Shown: positions 1 to 5,801, counted from the first letter of the stretch. The stretch: 6,251 bases of DNA from an uncultured bacterium (GCA_937895515.1 CALAYS010000108.1:1-6251); one strand, 5' to 3'. Translations and numbers: made by a program. The notes: generated by a model from the sequence alone, not told the origin.

Positions 1-1
1 C

Positions 2-190
2 TTAGATTCTCCAAAAATAACAAATTCTCATTACTCTTTTCTTTCTGTTGATAGCGGCGAAAGTGAGATCATGGGAGACGAAGAAGAATTAAAAGACGAA
101 CACCCAATTCCATTAATGATGACATTGTTATGGTTCCATTATCTCCGTAAAAAAACGTTCTTCTTTACTGCTCCACCATGGTTCCGATAA
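2..190 (+). CDS. Possible C-terminal end of a plus-strand gene cut by the window edge
   Basis: Plus-strand frame 2 is open from the left edge to TAA at 188-190, giving 62 residues with no stop, while the other five frames are all closed within the first 127 bases. The encoded tail starts hydrophilic and acidic (a DSGESE stretch followed by GDEEELKDE) and ends in an aromatic, basic segment (YLRKKTFFFTAPPWFR). No family is recognised. The last 63 bases overlap the 3' end of the glycosyltransferase gene tail to tail, and that overlapped part could be only a shadow of it. If the gene is real, its start lies outside the window. A shorter version from ATG 71 (39 residues) is also possible. Confidence is low because only about 42 codons lie outside the overlap. 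Confidence 0.35.
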   Translation, partial: LDSPKITNSHYSFLSVDSGESEIMGDEEELKDEHPIPLMMTLLWFHYLRKKTFFFTAPPWFR

Positions 191-925
191 TAAATCTTCT
201 TTATTTTCAGCAAATGATAAAACACCATAATCGTTTCTATTGTCGATATATTGTTTAATATTACTCTTTCGAAGAGAATCTGAAAAAATTACATATTCAT
301 ATCTTGAAGTAGAATCTTCATATTTTACAAAAGGAAGGATTTCATTCCGAAGAAAATATGTGCAATGGATAACTGGTACCTCAATGAGACCTTTGATCTC
401 ATGAAACAAAACGCTGCAATACAATGGATGATCTTGGTAATAACCATTTGGATCTATTTTAAAATGGTAATTTGCGTACAATCTCCCATGGAGCTCATTT
501 CTGAGCAATGGAGCAACAGCAGGAAGACCTGTTTTTAAGAGGGTTTCTACAACACCTTTTTTTATAAAATTATCGGCATCTGCAACAAAATAATGTGCTC
601 CCAAACCGATAGCATAATCTATGGATTCTTGTCTTATTTTTCCTAAGACTTTCAGTCTTTCCTCTGGCCATTCATGTTGGCCATATTTCTGAACTGGTTG
701 GATTACATCGCTATAATCTTTAAAAACGGAATGATAATTTATTGACACCTTCTTAAGCCAATCTTCTATTATTTCAATAGAATTATCATTGTTATTGTTT
801 GATCTTATCCAAAGAGCCATCTTCTCTTTGGGATAACTTTGGGCTTCCAAAAGAGAAAGATAAAACGGCAAACAGTGTGCTTTATCTTTTACAAGAATGG
901 CAACTACTACTAAATCTTCAGACAT
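128..925 (-). CDS. COLGALT/GLT25D-like glycosyltransferase domain protein
   Basis: This 265-residue protein matches, from memory, the N-terminal glycosyltransferase domain of animal procollagen (hydroxylysine) galactosyltransferases. Shared landmarks in order are VVVAIL at 6-11, A-H-x-L-P near 16-20, YPKEKMALW at 31-39, an N/D-rich loop 43-50, WPEER at 86-90, the DxD-type metal and nucleotide-sugar motif DADNF at 116-120, VPVIHCT at 183-189 and NRNDYG at 229-234. Known family members transfer galactose from UDP-Gal to hydroxylysine of collagen in the ER lumen and are about 600 residues with two GT domains. This protein is a single domain with no signal peptide or membrane segment, so it probably acts in the cytosol or virus factory, and its acceptor is unknown. 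The start is ATG 923-925, 69 bases downstream of the ankyrin gene stop on the same strand. The GT-A fold is well supported; the sugar and acceptor are not. Confidence 0.85.
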   Translation of the reverse strand: MSEDLVVVAILVKDKAHCLPFYLSLLEAQSYPKEKMALWIRSNNNNDNSIEIIEDWLKKVSINYHSVFKDYSDVIQPVQKYGQHEWPEERLKVLGKIRQESIDYAIGLGAHYFVADADNFIKKGVVETLLKTGLPAVAPLLRNELHGRLYANYHFKIDPNGYYQDHPLYCSVLFHEIKGLIEVPVIHCTYFLRNEILPFVKYEDSTSRYEYVIFSDSLRKSNIKQYIDNRNDYGVLSFAENKEDLLSEPWWSSKEERFFTEIMEP

Positions 926-977
926 TTTTGTTTGAAAATAATCTCTTCCATCAAAAAAACTTTAGGAAATTTATATT

Positions 978-996
978 AAAAAGATAATATCTTTTT
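978..996. repeat. 9-bp perfect inverted repeat at the ankyrin gene 3' end
   Basis: AAAAAGATA (978-986) and TATCTTTTT (988-996) are perfect reverse complements around a single A. The palindrome runs into the TAA (995-997) of the minus-strand ankyrin gene, just upstream of the glycosyltransferase gene. Its position fits a transcript 3'-end hairpin of the kind known from Mimivirus mRNAs, or alternatively a promoter element of the downstream gene. Because it is pure A+T apart from one G/C pair per arm, it would be weak, and function is inferred only from position. Confidence 0.4.
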
Positions 997-1270
997 ATAA
1001 CATAAAGTTGTTGCGAAGAATTTCCCTAAGAAATTTCTTTTCTTCACCAACACTTTCGTTTATACATTTTGTAATCATCAAAAAAAGATCAGCACCAAAG
1101 AATGAAACTGCTTTAGTATCAGCCCCTGCATCCAATGACACCTGAGTTATATCAGCATCTCCTATAAAAGCTGCGATATGAAGAGGCGATAATTTATCAT
1201 TGGTAGTTACTCCATTTGCGTCTTCTCCGTTTTGGAGAAGTTTTTCAACACAATTTTTATCCCTCCTCAT
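995..1270 (-). CDS. Short ankyrin-repeat protein, probably 5'-truncated by an in-frame TGA
   Basis: The 91-residue product from ATG 1268-1270 contains one clear ankyrin repeat (SPLHIAAFIGDADITQVSLDAGADTK, about residues 28-53), preceded by the second half of another (CVEKLLQNGEDANG, 7-20) and followed by a degenerate helical tail. Ankyrin repeats bind protein partners; in giant viruses such proteins are often host-interaction factors, but no partner can be named. The missing first half of repeat 1 is encoded immediately upstream in the same frame (ITNLHCAV, 1271-1294) and is cut off by TGA at 1295-1297. Beyond this stop the frame continues with MDER from ATG 1307-1309, 35 bases after the preceding gene. 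The original gene therefore probably began at 1309 (104 residues) and suffered a nonsense change. The surviving product may start at ATG 1270, or the gene may be dead. Confidence 0.6.
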   Translation of the reverse strand: MRRDKNCVEKLLQNGEDANGVTTNDKLSPLHIAAFIGDADITQVSLDAGADTKAVSFFGADLFLMITKCINESVGEEKKFLREILRNNFML

Positions 1271-1344
1271 CACAGCACAATGCAGGTTTGTAATTCATCT
1301 TTCATCCATTTTTGCTTTGTGATATGGATAGATCAATTTATTTT

Positions 1345-1923
1345 TTACAAGAACAGTTTATATGCAACAATCAATAAAAATATTACAACAAACAAACAAA
1401 CCAAAAACTTTGTTAATGATCCAGACTCTTTAACAGAAGAAAGGCTTTTCATGCTTGTTGGATAAGGCAAAGGAACGGGCGCAGTTGTTGCAACTGGATC
1501 GACGGCTGTTATTTTATTATAATCTGATGGAAGTCTTGACACAAATTGTTCCATTGTGTACCCAGTGCATTTTCCACTTCCACGATATAGACCCGGTTTT
1601 TGTGAAACAGGTACTACACTGTCTCCACTTACGATAATTGCACCATTGACCACGTTGAGAGAAAATGGCTCTGACATAAACCAAGGAATATCATAACGAT
1701 TTTCAGTTGTAGATTTTAGGATAGGACCATATGTCTCTTTTCCCGACTCTGTGCTGTTGTTACTGTTAGCCGTCCAATATGACCATGTCAAAACACCATC
1801 CGAACAAATGGCCAACAGTGTTTTCTTTGCAGGTTGTCCTGTTCGAGGGATAAGAACAGGATACTCAGCATCAGTACCAACAAGGGCACTCAAAAAGGCC
1901 TTTTCGCTTACAATCACAGACAT
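1345..1923 (-). CDS. Predicted tail-anchored membrane protein, 192 residues, unknown family
   Basis: I do not recognise this protein. Residues 1-140 are polar and mixed (a probable soluble domain, with AICSDGVLTWSYW at 38-50 followed by an N/S/T-rich loop 52-63). A proline-rich linker lies at about 143-156 (TTAPVPLPYP), and a single strongly hydrophobic helix occupies about 171-191, ending two residues from the C-terminus. There is no N-terminal signal peptide. That architecture is typical of tail-anchored proteins, inserted after translation with the soluble domain facing the cytosol. The start is ATG 1921-1923, directly after an A+T-rich tract, and the divergent small gene starts 129 bases away. 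The stop is 35 bases upstream of the possible original ankyrin start. It may sit on the virion, ER or factory membrane; this is inferred from topology only. Confidence 0.75.
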   Translation of the reverse strand: MSVIVSEKAFLSALVGTDAEYPVLIPRTGQPAKKTLLAICSDGVLTWSYWTANSNNSTESGKETYGPILKSTTENRYDIPWFMSEPFSLNVVNGAIIVSGDSVVPVSQKPGLYRGSGKCTGYTMEQFVSRLPSDYNKITAVDPVATTAPVPLPYPTSMKSLSSVKESGSLTKFLVCLFVVIFLLIVAYKLFL

Positions 1924-2052
1924 TATATGTTTTAATGAAAAAATAATTTTTTTTAAGTGCTGTAATAAACTCCATCAGGGGCATTGTATTTGATAAAATG
2001 AATAAATAATTTATTTGGACCATTTTGTCTACATAAAGCACACACCATATAA
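1924..2052. promoter_or_regulatory. Divergent intergenic promoter region with a 15-bp palindrome
   Basis: This 129-base gap separates the minus-strand tail-anchored protein gene (ATG 1923) from the plus-strand small gene (ATG 2053), so both promoters must lie here. It is strongly A+T-rich, with an A/T tract next to the 1923 start (1929-1956) and a perfect palindrome AATAAAT-A-ATTTATT at 2001-2015, about 40 bases upstream of ATG 2053. No precise promoter motif can be assigned. Confidence 0.4.
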
Positions 2053-2415
2053 ATGATTTCATATTGTATAGCTGTTAAAAAATCAACTATACAAACGACA
2101 CAACAAGCCATATCAGAAGAAAAAAGTGATCACGAATCCCCAACTGATTCTCATATTTCAAAAAAGGTTACTATTAGTGATAACAAATCGAGTAAAAAAA
2201 ACAGTCTATTTTTTATCTCCGAAAGAACTTTTTCAACAAGCTCGCCTATCAGCTTTTGTCCCGGTCAACGGGAAAGTAATGATTCCTTTGGTGTGGACGA
2301 ACACACTTCAAGGTCTGCATCTGGACAACATGATACCAAAAATAGAGTTCTTTTCTCTGATAAACATTCAGAGTTTTTGATAAGAAAATATATCAATAAT
2401 TTTTTTTGCATCTAA
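2053..2415 (+). CDS. Small protein of unknown function, likely frameshifted at an A8 run
   Basis: As read, this frame encodes 120 residues from ATG 2053-2055, which directly follows a TAA (2050-2052), to TAA 2413-2415. The first 49 residues are hydrophilic and rich in S, T, K and D. At the A8 homopolymer 2194-2201 the next frame, open to TGA 2378-2380, encodes a more protein-like globular segment (TVYFLSPKELFQQARL onward). Joining the two by skipping one A gives a 108-residue protein that ends 12 bases before the convergent neighbour instead of overlapping it by 23 bases. After the run, the continued frame has an unusual base profile, with G+C highest at codon position 2, whereas the shifted frame has it highest at position 1. 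A sequencing error, a real mutation or polymerase slippage could explain this. The continued S-rich frame is not excluded. No family is recognised. Confidence 0.5.
   Translation: MISYCIAVKKSTIQTTQQAISEEKSDHESPTDSHISKKVTISDNKSSKKNSLFFISERTFSTSSPISFCPGQRESNDSFGVDEHTSRSASGQHDTKNRVLFSDKHSEFLIRKYINNFFCI
2377..2396. terminator. Possible bidirectional 3'-end hairpin between convergent genes
   Basis: TTGATA (2377-2382) and TATCAA (2391-2396) form a 6-bp stem with an 8-base loop. The stem contains both the TGA (2378-2380) of the shifted plus-strand frame and the TGA complement (2393-2395) of the minus-strand membrane protein gene. This placement fits a shared 3' processing or termination hairpin, but the stem is short and A+T-rich, so chance is quite possible. 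Confidence 0.25.
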
Positions 2416-2758
2416 ACCTACTTACAACAAAGATGATGATAAGTGCTATAGTCACTATACCGGAAAGAAAAAGACCAATGGCATCTTGATAAAGATACGC
2501 GTGAAGAAGCCATAAAGCTGTAAGAATGACTTCAAGAAAGAACCAACGTGTCAGAACCTCTTCATTGTATCCATCTCTACAAACTCGGAACAAACGTTTA
2601 ATTATTGGGATGCCTGTTCTCATAATGGAAATAAAAATCATAAAATTGGAAAAAAGACGAAGCGTATTTGGGTGTACATTTATGACAACCTTTGGAGCAT
2701 AAGATGAGGCTTTTTTTCTCCAATCTGAATAATCGGATTTTTTATCATCAGACTCCAT
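2393..2758 (-). CDS. Small membrane protein with a C-terminal KKXX ER-retrieval motif
   Basis: This 121-residue protein belongs to no family I recognise. The N-terminal 30 residues are charged (MESDDKKSDYSDWRKK). A moderately hydrophobic, possibly amphipathic segment lies at 36-54, then two convincing transmembrane helices at about 72-89 and 93-113, joined by a very short turn (YLYQDA), i.e. a helical hairpin. The tail after the last helix is short and basic and ends in KKNY, which fits the KKXX dilysine signal for COPI-mediated retrieval to the ER if the C-terminus is cytosolic. The AAA AAA codons of the motif lie in an 8-base homopolymer (2400-2407), so an indel error would remove it. The gene starts 7 bases after the stop of the 561-residue protein gene on the same strand, which suggests co-transcription or very tight packing. 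Confidence 0.75.
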   Translation of the reverse strand: MESDDKKSDYSDWRKKASSYAPKVVINVHPNTLRLFSNFMIFISIMRTGIPIIKRLFRVCRDGYNEEVLTRWFFLEVILTALWLLHAYLYQDAIGLFLSGIVTIALIIIFVVSRFRCKKNY

Positions 2759-2765
2759 TTTTATC

Positions 2766-4451
2766 TCAAAAAATAAATTTCATTTCCTCAAGAGGAAAAG
2801 GTTTTTCCTTAAATCTATTCAAAAAATACCATGACGTTAAAAGAAAATAATTTGAGTTAGTCCTAATACACGATGAAACTTCTTCGGTTTGGAAAATAAG
2901 ACGCACAATATGTCCAAGTGTTATATTTTCTCCATATAAAGTTATTTTGAAGTTGTCTTGTCCTATTTCGCTACGACCCGTCATAAGTGGAATTTTATCC
3001 AAGATCTCTTCATATTTTTCTTTTATTTCAAGAGCCTTTTCAACAACATTTGTTTCTATTTTTTCTTGGTATTTTTCTATATCGTATAAACTTTCTTTTA
3101 AAGGTGGTTCGTTATAACAAACACCATGTCCTCTCATTTTATAGCCCAAACCGAGAACTTCCTTTAAAATTGTGATGGCCTTTTCTCTTCCCAGGTGAAA
3201 AAGCTCAAAAAATCCATTGTCCATAATTTCATCTTGTTCTTTTTGAAGAAACTCTATTGTTTTTACTAAAGAATCGCCTGAACCTGCATTATTGCATATC
3301 ATTTTAAGATGGGAACGAGAAAATTCTTTGGAACGATCGTGAGGAAAAACAAAAACCTTCATTTTATTCCAATAACGTCCCAATTCATCTCTATCACAAA
3401 TAAAATCTGGCGACGAAAGTATATTTCTTGATCGGGAAAGTGCATCCATTGGAACATCCAGATATTCTATTGTTGTATAAGTTTTTTCTATCAGACCTGA
3501 TTCATCAGGTAAAATATTTTTGTTTTTAATATAAATAGGATGAATTCCAAAGATAAGATAATCAGATTCATCAGAACCTCCATTTCTATATATTAGAGTA
3601 TCTCTAAGCTGTTTACTATACAAAGAATTGTATTGTTTTATATATCTTGAATCTAGATGGAAATACTGGCGATTACTATTAAAAATCTTCTTCCATTCAT
3701 TATCAACAGGTTGGTATGAGTCGTCTGGAAGCCTGTCCATTTCTATAAATTCTTTAGTTGGGTTTTTGGAAAAGGATATATCCCATCTATACTCAGCAGC
3801 GGCACGCTTAATTGCTTCCTCATCACTCGAGGGATAAGATTTCTCAATAAATCTGTCCCCTCCAGCAAGATGGTTTCTTAAACTAATTAATCCTCTTCGT
3901 GGTAGACGTGAAATTCTGGTAAAAATATCTTCCCTTATTGGGGTCAATTTATTACACAACAATAAAATCTCATCTTCAACTTCTTTAAAAACAGTTTCAC
4001 GTTGTGTTGGAATTCCATATTGGAGACAAATTTGATATGCCATTATTACATCTATGTTAAAGGGAGTATCGGGTGTTTTGGACCCAAAACGTTCTGTTGT
4101 TTTGAGGGGTATTTTTGGATTAAATTTATAAGCATCCCAAAAAGCTTCGAACAAGATGCCTCGATCACCCCATTCAATACAATCGGGATTAACAAAAGAG
4201 GCTAATTCTCTGAGATTTTCATCGAAAGATCCAATATCTATCTGGAAAGAATCATCTTTTAAAGTTGATTCGATAGTGCGAATAATTTTAGATGTTTCTT
4301 TTTCGTCTGTTTCCCATGTTGGATGTGAGGAAAGATCGACAGAAAGAGAACGCGCCAAAAAATCTATCACAAAAAGTGGACAGTCTTTTTCGATTTTATT
4401 ACCCCTAAATGATAAAAGACGATTAACACAAATTTTTTCACCGTTTGTCAT
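2766..4451 (-). CDS. 561-residue protein of unknown family
   Basis: This is the longest gene in the window, uninterrupted from ATG 4449-4451 to TGA 2766-2768, and clearly coding by length. I do not recognise a family. The product is charged, with no signal peptide or transmembrane helix, and looks soluble. Visible landmarks are an N-terminal segment VNRLLSFRGNKI (9-20) followed by PLFVIDFLARSLSVDL (25-40), an arginine-rich patch at 179-192 (RISRLPRRGLISLR), a central tyrosine-rich region 263-288, NNAGSGDS at 387-394 (glycine-rich, but not a Walker A motif since no GKT/S follows), FFELFHLGREKAI (414-426), and a lysine/glutamate helical region at about 453-486 that could form a coiled coil. The N-terminal and C-terminal thirds seem the most structured. 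It is divergently transcribed from the 109-residue membrane protein gene across 29 bases. A structural or host-interaction role is possible but not shown. Confidence 0.85.
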   Translation of the reverse strand: MTNGEKICVNRLLSFRGNKIEKDCPLFVIDFLARSLSVDLSSHPTWETDEKETSKIIRTIESTLKDDSFQIDIGSFDENLRELASFVNPDCIEWGDRGILFEAFWDAYKFNPKIPLKTTERFGSKTPDTPFNIDVIMAYQICLQYGIPTQRETVFKEVEDEILLLCNKLTPIREDIFTRISRLPRRGLISLRNHLAGGDRFIEKSYPSSDEEAIKRAAAEYRWDISFSKNPTKEFIEMDRLPDDSYQPVDNEWKKIFNSNRQYFHLDSRYIKQYNSLYSKQLRDTLIYRNGGSDESDYLIFGIHPIYIKNKNILPDESGLIEKTYTTIEYLDVPMDALSRSRNILSSPDFICDRDELGRYWNKMKVFVFPHDRSKEFSRSHLKMICNNAGSGDSLVKTIEFLQKEQDEIMDNGFFELFHLGREKAITILKEVLGLGYKMRGHGVCYNEPPLKESLYDIEKYQEKIETNVVEKALEIKEKYEEILDKIPLMTGRSEIGQDNFKITLYGENITLGHIVRLIFQTEEVSSCIRTNSNYFLLTSWYFLNRFKEKPFPLEEMKFIF

Positions 4452-4480
4452 TGTATTCTTTTTATTATATATTTCAAAAA
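4452..4480. promoter_or_regulatory. Compact 29-bp divergent promoter region
   Basis: Only 29 bases lie between ATG 4451 (minus) and ATG 4481 (plus). Nearly all are A or T, centred on TTATTATATATTTC. Both genes must start transcription here or inside each other's coding sequence, so the tract probably serves as a shared TATA-like promoter. No exact known motif is present; AAATATATA on the minus strand only resembles AAATATTT. Confidence 0.45.
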
Positions 4481-4810
4481 ATGAAGTCCATTGGGAGTAT
4501 GCTCGATAGTTTTATTTGTTCAGATTCTTATCTCCCTTTTTACCAGGTTTTATACTCTTTTGCTACTGGAATATTTTTTGGTCCCTTCCATCGTTCTTTT
4601 CTTTGGTCTTTAGTTTTTTGGAGTTGGTTTGAGTATCTTTTTTTCTTGGCTACCAGAAAACGACCTCATCTTTATAATTTTGCGGCAAGAGTATGTGCTA
4701 TTTTTGCAGGACTCATGGGAACAATTCTTTCTAAGAAACTATGGCAAGAACGAGTCGCATATATTTCCTTTTTTGGAACTTTAATTAATTTTGTGTACAG
4801 TTTCTGGTAA
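4481..4810 (+). CDS. Multi-pass membrane protein, 109 residues, unknown family
   Basis: The product is very hydrophobic and aromatic, with probable helices at about 19-35, 39-57, 68-84 and 91-108, separated by a basic loop (TRKRPH, 58-63) and a charged turn (KKLWQER, 85-91). It lacks a cleavable signal peptide. I chose ATG 4481 over the in-frame ATG 4445, because 4445 would lie inside the start of the divergent gene and leave no room for a promoter; ATG 4499 is a third option. The 3' end overlaps the AAA ATPase gene by 26 bases tail to tail. A conserved-looking GPFHRSFLWSLVFW stretch (34-47) gives the protein individual character, but no family comes to mind. It may be an integral protein of the virion inner membrane or of host-derived membranes. 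Confidence 0.75.
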   Translation: MKSIGSMLDSFICSDSYLPFYQVLYSFATGIFFGPFHRSFLWSLVFWSWFEYLFFLATRKRPHLYNFAARVCAIFAGLMGTILSKKLWQERVAYISFFGTLINFVYSFW

Positions 4811-5801
4811 GACCGGTAAGAATATCACTTTCTAAAATTAATAAAGGTTCATTGTTCTTAATATGGCGGTTTAAAGCCGTTGATGTTGCTTTTCTAACAG
4901 CTTCTGAAATATCAGCTCCAGTGTTTCCATCTGAAAGATCAAGAACACGCTCCATATCATATTCTTCCATATAATTTTCATTTATCAAATGATCAGTATA
5001 AACTTTAAAAATTTCTTCTCTTGCTTCTCTATTTGGAAAGGGAACATCCATGTGAAGGTCAAATCTTCCCGGACGAAGAATAGCTGGATCAATAAGTTTC
5101 ATATTGTTAGTTGTTCCTACAACAATTACATTTGGATCAGAATCAAGTCCATCCATAAGAGAAAGAAGTTGATTTGTTAAGGCTGTATAAAATTTTGAAT
5201 CTGACGTTCCTGATGAACGCACTGGACAGATAGACTCTATTTCATCTAATATAACCATATGAAGTTTGCCTGGGGGATGAACAAAGAGTTCTCTTAATTT
5301 TTTTTCTGATTCCCCGTAATATTTATCAATAAGAGAGGAGGCTGCTATTTTGGCAGGTTCTTGACATCCAATTCTTTTTGCCAAATTTCTAGCTAATAAT
5401 GTTTTACCTGTTCCTGGGGGACCATGAAAAATAATTCCTTTAACATGACGCAATTTTAGTTTGCGTTGTAGGACGGGATCGATCATTCGTGGAACGGTGA
5501 TCTGTTGGTAAATTTCATTTAGTTGGGATGTCATTCCTCCGATGCTCTCTTCTTCTTTTTCTTTTTCGTTAGCGGCAAAACACATTTTATTATCTCTTCC
5601 ATCTGTATAAGTCAGGTCTTCTGGAGTGTTTTTAAACAAAGAAGAGAGATGAGGCTTTATAACAAACCGATAAAAAATATAGCTAGCAATTAATGTGCAT
5701 AAGAGGCCTATCAAAAATGCCTTGGGATGATTAATAAAAAGAAAAGAAACCCAACCAAAAATAAAGGTTAATAGAGAGAAAAGGATACCCGCCATTTCCA
5801 T
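4785..5801 (-). CDS. Membrane-anchored AAA ATPase related to the NSF D1 domain
   Basis: This 338-residue protein has two N-terminal transmembrane helices (about 5-23 and 28-48), a charged linker (49-85) and a single AAA+ module. Visible motifs are IGGM (87-90), Walker A GPPGTGKT (127-134), a YYGESEKKLRELF pore-loop region (161-173), Walker B VILDE (183-187), sensor 1 N232 in GTTNN, arginine fingers R243 and R246 in LRPGRFD, and GAD (295-297) in the lid. Core stretches such as HVKGI, GESE, LRPGR and STALNRHIK closely follow NSF D1. All catalytic residues appear intact. NSF disassembles SNARE complexes using an N domain plus D1 and D2; this protein has neither the N nor the D2 domain and is tethered to a membrane, an architecture reminiscent of Msp1/ATAD1 or BCS1. 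It probably forms a hexamer that unfolds or extracts membrane-associated proteins; the substrate is unknown. ATG 5799-5801 is used; ATG 5793-5795 would remove two residues. Confidence 0.92.
   Translation of the reverse strand: MEMAGILFSLLTFIFGWVSFLFINHPKAFLIGLLCTLIASYIFYRFVIKPHLSSLFKNTPEDLTYTDGRDNKMCFAANEKEKEEESIGGMTSQLNEIYQQITVPRMIDPVLQRKLKLRHVKGIIFHGPPGTGKTLLARNLAKRIGCQEPAKIAASSLIDKYYGESEKKLRELFVHPPGKLHMVILDEIESICPVRSSGTSDSKFYTALTNQLLSLMDGLDSDPNVIVVGTTNNMKLIDPAILRPGRFDLHMDVPFPNREAREEIFKVYTDHLINENYMEEYDMERVLDLSDGNTGADISEAVRKATSTALNRHIKNNEPLLILESDILTGLTRNCTQN

Noticed and set aside
799..987. Plus-strand open frame of 62 codons opposite the glycosyltransferase gene start
   Set aside because: It is antisense to a well-supported coding region and its product has no recognisable character.
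1232..1993. Three plus-strand open frames (1232-1465, 1455-1637, 1751-1993) opposite the ankyrin and tail-anchored protein genes
   Set aside because: They are mirror frames of the minus-strand genes; the minus-strand proteins show ankyrin motifs and a clean tail anchor, these do not.
1871..2062. Minus-strand open frame of 63 codons spanning the divergent intergenic region
   Set aside because: It overlaps both neighbouring gene starts and reads across A+T-rich promoter sequence; the product is low-complexity and unconvincing.
2196..2202. Canonical -1 ribosomal slippery heptamer A AAA AAC inside the small plus-strand gene
   Set aside because: The -1 frame it would enter closes at TAA 2277-2279 after about 25 unremarkable residues, and no clear downstream stem or pseudoknot was seen; the other direction of shift gives the better protein.
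3152..3310. Possible P-loop in the 561-residue protein (NNAGSGDS, residues 387-394)
   Set aside because: There is no lysine followed by S/T and no Walker B partner, so it is not a nucleotide-binding motif.
3512..3519. AAATATTT motif
   Set aside because: It lies within the coding sequence of the 561-residue gene with no start codon nearby, so it is a chance match in A+T-rich DNA and shows how weak the motif is by itself.
4156..4509. Plus-strand open frame of 117 codons overlapping the start of the 561-residue gene
   Set aside because: It is antisense to a long intact gene and runs through the divergent promoter; no protein features support it.
4806..4821. Direct repeat GGTAAGA separated by two bases
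   Set aside because: It is explained by the repeated Leu-Thr codons near the C-terminus of the AAA ATPase and is too short to be a repeat element.
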